NCBI GenBank assembly: GCA_022706175.1
Contig: JAKJDB010000208.1
Coordinates: 1-5,605 of the forward strand
DNA: 5,605 bases
Direction: 5' to 3'
Source of the DNA: Candidatus Zhuqueibacterota bacterium
GTDB taxonomy: Bacteria; KSB1; UBA2214
Shown here: positions 1 through 5,057 of the stretch, in pieces
Layout of the letters: each line of letters starts with the position of its first letter
Position numbering within the stretch: the first letter of the stretch is position 1
Made by a program: the position numbers and the translations under genes
The notes under the pieces: model-generated
Told to the model about the DNA's origin: nothing
What the model saw: only the letters and a program-made list of their open reading frames with translations
Databases searched by the model: none

Positions 1-814
1 CTTCCGCCTCCTCTTTTCCGGCGCGGGCTTTGACGATCAGATGGTAGATGCCGTGGCTGAGACTGTCGGCCTGGATCGGAAAGTAGATGATCCGTTTTTC
101 GCCGGTGACGTTCTCCACCAACCGGGCCTTGACGGTCTTTTTCTTGTGCTCGCGGCGCAGTTCATAGTCCACAGAAACGTTGGAGAGATTCTCGGGATTG
201 TAGATTTCAAAATAGGCGTAGGAGGGCGAGCTGAGCCCTTTGAGCGGGTCCGAGACCTGCGGACGTATGCTCTGAACATATCCCAATGAATCGACGCCCA
301 CCTCGGAAACCCAGATGATATCGCTGATCGCCAGTTCATTTTTTGAAAAATCCTGCAACCTGATATTGCGCTTGATGCGGCTGCTCTGGCCCGATTCCGG
401 ATCCTGCAGGGTCGCTTCGATTTTATAGGAACCGGGCTCCAGATCAAAGGTCCGGTTGCTCTGGTTATACGACGTTCTCTTGTTGGTCTCATCGAAATCG
501 GCAACGGTGACTTTTTCCTGCAATGTTTTGCCGTCGACTTGTTCGCCGTCCTTATCATAAATGATGATCGAGATGTCGTACGTCGCTTCATAGACGTCGC
601 TCATTTTGACAAATTGCAGTTCGTCGTAGACCAGTTCGATGAACAGGTTGAGGCGGCTAAGGTCCGGGCGATCAGGGGTGGCCAGGTTGACGGCATCCAG
701 GTGAAAGGCCGGTCCCCGGGTATCCTGAAAACTGCTCATCTCCGCCTGGCCCTGCAGGGAGGTGATGAAGAAAAATCCCGACAGGATCAGGCAGCGTAAC
801 ATCTGTGTATACAT
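1..814 (-). CDS. Secreted protein resembling the N-terminal half of GWxTD-domain proteins (3' end beyond window)
   Basis: Seen: the frame is open from the ATG at 814 to the left edge, 271 residues with no stop. The N-terminus is a signal peptide: a short polar start with Arg7, a hydrophobic core at about 8-20, and a likely signal peptidase I site after GQA at 22-24. The mature part alternates beta-strand-like segments and polar turns. It includes LSRLNLFIELVYDELQF near 50-67, a bipartite domain with strand-rich repeats and a boundary near NELAISDI at 159-166, and no further membrane helix. Known, from recall of the family: GWxTD-domain proteins of the FCB group and relatives start with a signal peptide, then a phrase of this type (SRLDxYxxxPYxELQF), then LALSDI, and end with the GWxTD domain. 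They have no established function. Inferred: about 150 residues, including the GWxTD motif itself, are missing to the left, so the name rests on N-terminal resemblance. It has its own leader and sits after the upstream terminator. Confidence 0.7.
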   Translation of the reverse strand, partial: MYTQMLRCLILSGFFFITSLQGQAEMSSFQDTRGPAFHLDAVNLATPDRPDLSRLNLFIELVYDELQFVKMSDVYEATYDISIIIYDKDGEQVDGKTLQEKVTVADFDETNKRTSYNQSNRTFDLEPGSYKIEATLQDPESGQSSRIKRNIRLQDFSKNELAISDIIWVSEVGVDSLGYVQSIRPQVSDPLKGLSSPSYAYFEIYNPENLSNVSVDYELRREHKKKTVKARLVENVTGEKRIIYFPIQADSLSHGIYHLIVKARAGKEEAE

Positions 815-820
815 AAGGCA

Positions 821-828
821 CTCCTCTC
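821..828 (-). promoter_or_regulatory. Strong Shine-Dalgarno sequence of the GWxTD-like gene
   Basis: On the minus strand GAGAGGAG ends 6 bases before the ATG at 814. It is the best ribosome-binding site in the window, and it fixes this ATG over the in-frame Met at residue 5. Confidence 0.8.
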
Positions 829-847
829 AAGATGGCCGAACTGGATC

Positions 848-887
848 GCAAGCCGGGTGGAATCGATCTTTTGTTCCGACGGCTTGC
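848..887. promoter_or_regulatory. Imperfect inverted repeat in the leader of the GWxTD-like gene
   Basis: Perfect 8-base arms (848-855 and 880-887, GCAAGCCG/CGGCTTGC) enclose a second 4-base pair of arms (859-862 and 874-877, GGAA/TTCC) separated by a 3x2 internal loop, with an 11-base apical loop. On the minus strand no T-run follows, so it is not a terminator in the gene direction. It lies about 20 bases upstream of the Shine-Dalgarno sequence. It could be an operator or an mRNA leader structure. No convincing sigma-70 promoter was found in the 106-base gap. TTTTAGAAAAT near 898-888 is only weakly -10-like. Confidence 0.45.
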
Positions 888-894
888 ATTTTCT

Positions 895-936
895 AAAACA
901 CCAAAACGCCCGAAAGCATTTCACTCTATTCGAGCG
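895..936 (-). terminator. Probable intrinsic terminator of the UbiA-to-rimO unit, overlapping the rimO stop
   Basis: On the minus strand CGCTCGAA (936-929) pairs with TTCGGGCG (914-907) to give an 8-bp stem with one G-U pair and a 14-base loop. It is followed at once by the T-rich tract TTTTGGTGTTTT (906-895). The left arm lies in the last rimO codons and the loop contains the stop. The stem is GC-rich at its base, as expected. The interrupted T-tract and the long loop make termination likely but possibly incomplete. Confidence 0.65.
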
Positions 937-2201
937 AACAGATCAAACGGATCGGCGCCGATTACCCTGGCGGTGTAAAACCGTCCGGGTTTGAGCGCCT
1001 CATCAACGATGACCGCCTGATCTATCTCAGGAGCGTCCCACATGGTGCGGCCGATGCTCTGTTTCGTCTCCCGAACGACCTCGTCGATCAGCACCGTCAG
1101 GGAGCGGCCGATCAGGTTGCGTTGACGCTCCAGGGAAAGGCCGGCCTGCGTTTCCATGATCTCCAGGTGACGCCGCTGTTTGGTTTTGAACGGGACCGAG
1201 TTGCGCAGCCGGGCGGCGCGAGTGCCGTCTTCTTCCGAATAGGTAAAAGCGCCGAGCCGTTCAAACCGGACCGTCTCGATGAAGCGCAGAAGCTTTTGAA
1301 ATTCCCGTTCTGTCTCGCCGGGAAATCCGACCAGCACCGTCGTGCGGATGGCCAGGTCCGGAATGGCTGCGCGCAACCGGTCGATCAGGGATTCTATCTG
1401 CTGTCTGCTCGTGCGCCGGTGCATGCGCTCCAGCACCCGGTCGCTGATATGCTGGATGGGCAGATCGACATATTTGACCACTTTGTTCAGCTGGGCGATG
1501 CTTCGGATCAACTCGGGCGTATAGTGCGCCGGATGAGTGTAAAGCAGACGGATCCAGTGCAGCCCTTCGATCTCGGATAGCTTTTCCAACAGGTCGACCA
1601 GGGCGCCGGGCTTCCGGCGCTCGCGGCCATAATAGGTGGTATCCTGGGCCACCAGGTTGATCTCGCGGCATCCCATCTCAACCAGGCTTTTGGCTTCACT
1701 GATAATCCGGCGTTGCGGGCGGCTGACATAACGGCCCTTGATCAGCGGAATGGCGCAATAGCTGCAGCGGTTGTCGCATCCTTCCGCCAGGCGAAGATAG
1801 GCGTAATGGCGCGGCCCCACGCGCTTGCGCAGGGTGGAACAGGTCGCCGGCAGATGTAAAAAACGGCGCAGCTGTGTGCGTGTTTTCACGGCATCGACGC
1901 TGTCAAAGAACGCCGCCACCTCCGGCAGCACCGGCGCCAGCTGCTGTGGATAGCGCTGCGGCAGACAGCCGCTCACCACTATTTTAAACTCCGGCCGATC
2001 TTTTTTGATCCGGCCCAGTTCCAGGATCGTGTCGATGGATTCCTGTTTTGCGCTTTCAATAAAAGCGCAGGTGTTCACCAGCACCATGTCGGCCTCGCCG
2101 GCGTCTGCCACCAGGCGGAGGTGTTGGTCCAGCCCGGCCAGGATCGTCTCCAGATCGATGGTGTTTTTCGGGCAGCCCAGATCGACGAACGCCAGTTTCA
2201 T
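921..2201 (-). CDS. rimO: Ribosomal protein S12 (Asp) methylthiotransferase RimO
   Basis: Seen: 426 residues with three domains. The N-terminal UPF0004 domain carries the auxiliary cluster cysteines C10 (in LGCPKN), C45 (NTCAF) and C79 (SGCLPQ). The radical-SAM core has C142-x3-C146-x2-C149 in GCDNRCSYCAIP. The C-terminal TRAM domain starts near 360. GRTMWDAPEID (384-394) is the RimO-type signature and separates it from the tRNA enzyme MiaB. Known: RimO uses two [4Fe-4S] clusters and S-adenosylmethionine to methylthiolate a conserved Asp of ribosomal protein S12 in the cytoplasm. Its length is within the usual 430-450 range or slightly short. All six cluster cysteines are present, so it should be active. 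The start overlaps the ftsY stop by ATGA. GAGG about 10 bases upstream is a weak ribosome-binding sequence, so translation is probably coupled to ftsY. It is the last gene of the unit, and its stop codon lies in a terminator hairpin. Confidence 0.97.
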   Translation of the reverse strand: MKLAFVDLGCPKNTIDLETILAGLDQHLRLVADAGEADMVLVNTCAFIESAKQESIDTILELGRIKKDRPEFKIVVSGCLPQRYPQQLAPVLPEVAAFFDSVDAVKTRTQLRRFLHLPATCSTLRKRVGPRHYAYLRLAEGCDNRCSYCAIPLIKGRYVSRPQRRIISEAKSLVEMGCREINLVAQDTTYYGRERRKPGALVDLLEKLSEIEGLHWIRLLYTHPAHYTPELIRSIAQLNKVVKYVDLPIQHISDRVLERMHRRTSRQQIESLIDRLRAAIPDLAIRTTVLVGFPGETEREFQKLLRFIETVRFERLGAFTYSEEDGTRAARLRNSVPFKTKQRRHLEIMETQAGLSLERQRNLIGRSLTVLIDEVVRETKQSIGRTMWDAPEIDQAVIVDEALKPGRFYTARVIGADPFDLFARIE

Positions 2202-3124
2202 TGAAAGAGCGCCTCGATAAAGGTCTGCGGTTCGAACGGCTCGAGGTCGTCGATCTTTTCACCCAGGCCGATGTAACAGATCGGCAGGCCGAGCTGCCGG
2301 ACGATGGAAAAAACGATGCCGCCTTTGGCGGTGCCGTCCAGTTTGGTGATCACCAGGCCGGTGATGGGCGCCGCTTTGGTGAACTCTTTGGCCTGTATCA
2401 AGCCGTTCTGGCCGGTGCCGGCGTCGATCACCAGCAGCACCGCATGCGGAGCGCCCGCGCATTGACGTTCCAATACTTTGTGCACCTTGGTCAGTTCGGC
2501 CATCAGATTGCCCTTGGTGTGCAGACGGCCTGCGGTATCGATCAGCAACACGTCCACCTGACGCGACATGGCGGCTTTGAGCGCATCAAACGCCACGGCC
2601 GCCGGATCCGCCCCGGACTGAGCGTGGACGATGTCGACGCCGGCGCGATGGCGCCAGACATCCAACTGCTCCACCGCTGCGGCGCGAAACGTATCCGCCG
2701 CCGCCACCAGCACTTTGCGCTCCTGTGTGCTGAACAGGTGCGCCAACTTGCCGATCGTGGTGGTCTTGCCGGTGCCGTTCACTCCGACGACGCTGATGAT
2801 GTAGGGTTTTGCGCTTTCCGTATGCAGGGGACCGTGCGCCACACCGCGCAGCTGTTCGTTCAACTCTTGTTTCAGGATCTGCAGGATCTCTTCCGCAGTG
2901 ACGGCGTTGGAGGCGCTTGCACGCCGGCGCAGCTGTGCCATGATCTGCTCCACCGTCTCCCAGCCCATATCGCTGAGCAGCAGCTGTTCTTCCAGACCTT
3001 CCAGTACCTCTTCATCCAGACCGCGGGCTTTGCTGACCACACGCTGGATGCCTTCGACCAGCGAGGATTTGGTTTTTTGTAAACCGGATGAAAGTTTTTG
3101 CAATAGGGATAACACGTCGTACAT
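2198..3124 (-). CDS. ftsY: Signal recognition particle receptor FtsY (SRP GTPase)
   Basis: Seen: 308 residues from the ATG, with a helical N domain (about 5-95) followed by the NG GTPase domain. The motifs are GVNGTGKT (114-121), DTFRAAA (144-150), DTAGR (196-200), TKLDGTAKGG (260-269) and GLGEKIDDLEPF (287-298). The DTFRAAA box and GLGE closing motif are SRP-GTPase signatures, and the absence of an Met-rich M domain separates FtsY from Ffh. Known: FtsY docks ribosome-nascent chain-SRP complexes at the inner membrane and pairs with Ffh. Its membrane binding is through N-terminal amphipathic regions and anionic lipids. The long acidic A domain of E. coli FtsY is absent, as in many bacteria. 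Start choice: an in-frame GTG at 3115 has a better-placed Shine-Dalgarno sequence than the ATG at 3124, which would make a 305-residue protein. It follows pgsA by 4 bases, and its TGA overlaps the rimO ATG. Confidence 0.97.
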   Translation of the reverse strand: MYDVLSLLQKLSSGLQKTKSSLVEGIQRVVSKARGLDEEVLEGLEEQLLLSDMGWETVEQIMAQLRRRASASNAVTAEEILQILKQELNEQLRGVAHGPLHTESAKPYIISVVGVNGTGKTTTIGKLAHLFSTQERKVLVAAADTFRAAAVEQLDVWRHRAGVDIVHAQSGADPAAVAFDALKAAMSRQVDVLLIDTAGRLHTKGNLMAELTKVHKVLERQCAGAPHAVLLVIDAGTGQNGLIQAKEFTKAAPITGLVITKLDGTAKGGIVFSIVRQLGLPICYIGLGEKIDDLEPFEPQTFIEALFQ

Positions 3125-3127
3125 CCT
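3124..3127 (-). promoter_or_regulatory. Shine-Dalgarno-like AGGA that bears on the ftsY start
   Basis: The only purine-rich ribosome-binding sequence near the ftsY start is AGGA, whose last base is the A of the ATG at 3124. It is too close to serve that ATG, but it lies 8 bases before an in-frame GTG at 3115-3113. This favours GTG as the real start. Confidence 0.45.
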
Positions 3128-3128
3128 G

Positions 3129-3701
3129 TCAAGTATGATCGGTCCGCAAAAGCTCCCAGAATTTCCTCAGATAGCTGAACAGGGTGGCCGGCACCAGCAA
3201 GGAGGAAATCCAGAGCGCGATGAGTTGATAAGGACTCCAATTGAGGATATAGGTCATGATGACGATGAGAAACGATCCCAGCGTCCATTTACCGAGATAA
3301 TTGGACTCTGCCACTGCCTTGATGTGTTTAACCAGGCTGGCTGCTGCCGTCAGAATGAGCACATCCCGGGCGATCACCAGAAACACATACCAGTAGGGCA
3401 GGTGGCGATAGGCTGCGAGAAAAAGCAGCGTGACCCCCACGGTGATCTTGTCCAGCAGAGGATCCAGAATCCGGCCCAGAAAGGAGCGTTGATCCAGTTT
3501 GCGTGCCAGGTATCCGTCGAAAAAATCAGTGGCGCCCGAGAGGGCGAGGAACAGGAGCGCCAGAACGTTGCCCACGCGGGTTTGCAGTGTGATCGCCCAG
3601 CAGATCAAAGGCAGAAAAAGCAAACGCGACAGCGAGAGCAGATTGGCCAAACTCCATGTGTGCGGGTCGTTTTTAATCAGGTGAAAGATTTCCGAACGCA
3701 T
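3129..3701 (-). CDS. pgsA: CDP-alcohol phosphatidyltransferase, PgsA-like
   Basis: Seen: 190 residues, with the family signature complete at 59-84: D59, D62-G63, A66-R67, G76, D80 and D84, spaced as DxxDGxxARx8GxxxDxxxD. An ANLLSLSR stretch (19-26) precedes the first hydrophobic helix, as in PgsA-type enzymes. There are about six hydrophobic segments (near 21-39, 44-57, 86-98, 102-120, 139-155 and 158-175). Known: the family swaps CMP on a CDP-activated lipid for an alcohol. The most common bacterial member of this size is phosphatidylglycerophosphate synthase, the committed step to phosphatidylglycerol and cardiolipin. Inferred: housekeeping PgsA is most likely, since it adjoins ftsY and rimO. 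A head-group enzyme for a CDP-ether lipid cannot be excluded beside UbiA and GGR. The ATG has AAGGGA (3706-3711) 4 bases upstream, overlapping the GGR stop codon. The gene symbol is a best fit, not proven. Confidence 0.88.
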   Translation of the reverse strand: MRSEIFHLIKNDPHTWSLANLLSLSRLLFLPLICWAITLQTRVGNVLALLFLALSGATDFFDGYLARKLDQRSFLGRILDPLLDKITVGVTLLFLAAYRHLPYWYVFLVIARDVLILTAAASLVKHIKAVAESNYLGKWTLGSFLIVIMTYILNWSPYQLIALWISSLLVPATLFSYLRKFWELLRTDHT

Positions 3702-3709
3702 CAGATCCC

Positions 3710-4882
3710 TTAGGTAAAGACTTTGACGGCATCCCAGATCAAAGAGGGCTTTTTCAGCAGGGCGTGTTTAAATATATTGATAATCGTTCTCTTTTCAAAC
3801 GGCAAATTTAGCACCGTGTCGGCCAGCATATTGAGGCTGTCGTCGTTCAGTGAAAACATCGCCTGTTTCAGGCGGAAGGCGCGGGCCAGTCTTGCTCCTT
3901 CCGTCTGCTGCCAGGTCTTCTCGTATTCGCGCAACCGTTCGGCCGAGCAGTCGTTCTCCTGAACGGCCTGGCCGGCGATCTCGCCGGCCAAACGGCCGGC
4001 GAGCAGGGCGTTGACAATGCCTCCGCCGGTGAGTGGATTGACCTGATGGGCCGCGTCGCCGGCCAGCAGCAGCCGGTCGCTGACGATTTTTTTCATCGGC
4101 GCACAGCAGGGCACAGCGCCGCAGGTGTAGCTCAACGGACGAATGCCGGGAAAGTGCTGATGGAGAAAGGCCTGCAATTGAGCATAGGGCCTGGCATCGG
4201 CGCAACGGTCGCCGGAGACGCCCAGGCCGATATTTGCCAGACCATTTCCTTTTGGGAAAATCCATACATACCCGCCCGGCGATACTTTTTCAGAGAAATA
4301 GAAATGACAGGTGTCCATGGGCAGATCCACGGGACCGGCCAGCACCTGCGCACAGGCGTCCAGGTCGCGAAGCGGTGTAACGGTTTTCAGCCCGGCCCAG
4401 CGGCCGACGCGCGATTCAACGCCGTCGGCGCCGATGACCACTTGAGCCGTGACCGTCGCCTCGTGATCCAGCCAATGTACCTGCACCTGAGCGCCCTTGG
4501 TCTTATCGATGTGCATGCCGTGGACATTGGCCTTGACGAACAGCTCGGCGCCGGCCTGCACCGCTCGATGCGCCAGATCGAAATCGAATTGTTTGCGGTC
4601 CAGCAGCAGTCCGGTCTGTCTGCTGGCAATCTGCAGTTCTGCGCCGGAGGGGGCGTGGATGACGGCTTTGGTGATGCGCTGGCAGATCCAGGAATCGGGA
4701 ACCTGCGGAAACACCTTGCGAAAGGATCCTTCGCCCACGCCTTCGGCACAGCGCACCGGAATGCCCGCCTGCCGGTCTTTTTCCAACAGCAGCACGCGAG
4801 CGCCGGTCTGTGCGGCAGCGTGCGCCGCCATCGCACCGGCAGGACCTGCGCCGATCACCACGATGTCATACTGGTTCTTCAT
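3710..4882 (-). CDS. Geranylgeranyl reductase family FAD-dependent oxidoreductase
   Basis: Seen: 390 residues, the usual family length. The N-terminal Rossmann motif is GAGPAG (11-16), with an acidic ribose-binding residue at the end of the second strand (LLLEK, 31-35). RCAEG follows at 44-48, GADG at 151-154, and the substrate-side signature PGGYVWIFPKG at 202-212. The second FAD motif is GDAAHQVNPLTGGGI (275-289). There is no signal peptide. Cysteines cluster at 45 and at 254, 259 and 260. Known: GGR-family enzymes saturate isoprenoid double bonds in chlorophyll, menaquinone (MenJ-type) or archaeal lipid precursors. The YxWxFP motif is typical of the archaeal-lipid and related reductases. 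Inferred: it reduces the chain installed by the upstream UbiA enzyme with electrons from the overlapping ferredoxin. The substrate is unresolved. A more distant FAD monooxygenase role is unlikely given the RCAEG and YxWxFP motifs. The downstream gene starts 8 bases after the TAA. Confidence 0.92.
   Translation of the reverse strand: MKNQYDIVVIGAGPAGAMAAHAAAQTGARVLLLEKDRQAGIPVRCAEGVGEGSFRKVFPQVPDSWICQRITKAVIHAPSGAELQIASRQTGLLLDRKQFDFDLAHRAVQAGAELFVKANVHGMHIDKTKGAQVQVHWLDHEATVTAQVVIGADGVESRVGRWAGLKTVTPLRDLDACAQVLAGPVDLPMDTCHFYFSEKVSPGGYVWIFPKGNGLANIGLGVSGDRCADARPYAQLQAFLHQHFPGIRPLSYTCGAVPCCAPMKKIVSDRLLLAGDAAHQVNPLTGGGIVNALLAGRLAGEIAGQAVQENDCSAERLREYEKTWQQTEGARLARAFRLKQAMFSLNDDSLNMLADTVLNLPFEKRTIINIFKHALLKKPSLIWDAVKVFT
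3980..4003. repeat. 10-bp GC-rich inverted repeat within the GGR coding sequence
   Basis: Arms at 3980-3989 and 3994-4003 are perfectly complementary around a 4-base loop. A second, mutually exclusive palindrome (arms 3971-3978 and 3981-3988) shares the middle arm. The DNA encodes an LAGRLAGEIAG stretch in GGR, so the symmetry may simply come from repeated Ala-Gly codons. There is no T-tract after it on the minus strand, so it is not a terminator. Confidence 0.5.
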
Positions 4883-5057
4883 GCATCATCTCCAGGGCAT
4901 TCATCGGGCATACCGCAGCACAGAACCCACAACCCGTGCAGCGCTCGGCCAGCAGCAGCCAGTGCGCTTCATCGAGTTGAACGGCATCCGCGGGACATAC
5001 GGCGACGCAGGCGCCGCAGAAATCACAACGAATCGGCGATCGCTGTTCAGGCTTCAT
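4866..5057 (-). CDS. Small 2x[4Fe-4S] bacterial-type ferredoxin, probable electron donor to the adjacent GGR
   Basis: Seen: 63 residues with two complete CxxCxxCxxxCP motifs, C11-C14-C17-C21-P and C40-C43-C46-C50-P, and almost nothing outside this fold. There is no signal peptide or membrane segment, so it should be cytoplasmic. The ATG at 5057 overlaps the UbiA stop as ATGA and has no clear Shine-Dalgarno sequence, which points to translational coupling. The 3' end overlaps the start of the GGR gene by 17 bases. Known: ferredoxins of this size carry two low-potential [4Fe-4S] clusters. In Methanosarcina a ferredoxin encoded beside the GGR gene supports full reduction of geranylgeranyl chains. 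Inferred: the position between UbiA and GGR, with overlaps on both sides, argues for a dedicated electron donor rather than a general ferredoxin. The fold is near certain. The partner assignment is contextual. Confidence 0.93.
   Translation of the reverse strand: MKPEQRSPIRCDFCGACVAVCPADAVQLDEAHWLLLAERCTGCGFCAAVCPMNALEMMHEEPV
4890..4893 (-). promoter_or_regulatory. Shine-Dalgarno sequence of the GGR gene
   Basis: On the minus strand GGAG lies 7 bases before the ATG at 4882. It sits inside the last codons of the ferredoxin gene, and it supports this ATG as the GGR start despite the 17-base overlap. Confidence 0.65.

Noticed and set aside
37..591. Minus-strand 184-codon open frame within the GWxTD-like gene
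   Set aside because: It is an Arg/Ser-rich out-of-frame shadow. The overlapping frame from 814 has a strong Shine-Dalgarno sequence, a signal peptide and family resemblance.
1601..1622. GC-rich hairpin (7-bp stem 1603-1609 with 1614-1620) in rimO
   Set aside because: It is a short stem in a GC-rich coding region with no T-tract, explained by codon composition. I see no sign of regulation.
921..2201. Possible MiaB (tRNA methylthiotransferase) instead of RimO
   Set aside because: The LGCPKN start and the DAPEID signature near residue 389-394 are RimO features.
2201..3082. Plus-strand open frame of 293 codons opposite ftsY
   Set aside because: It lies antisense to a complete FtsY with all GTPase motifs. 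The open frame follows from the GC-rich codon use of ftsY.
2898..3713. Plus-strand open frame of 271 codons opposite ftsY and pgsA
   Set aside because: It spans the junction of two real minus-strand genes, is rich in Gln, Arg and His as typical of antisense frames, and shows no domain.
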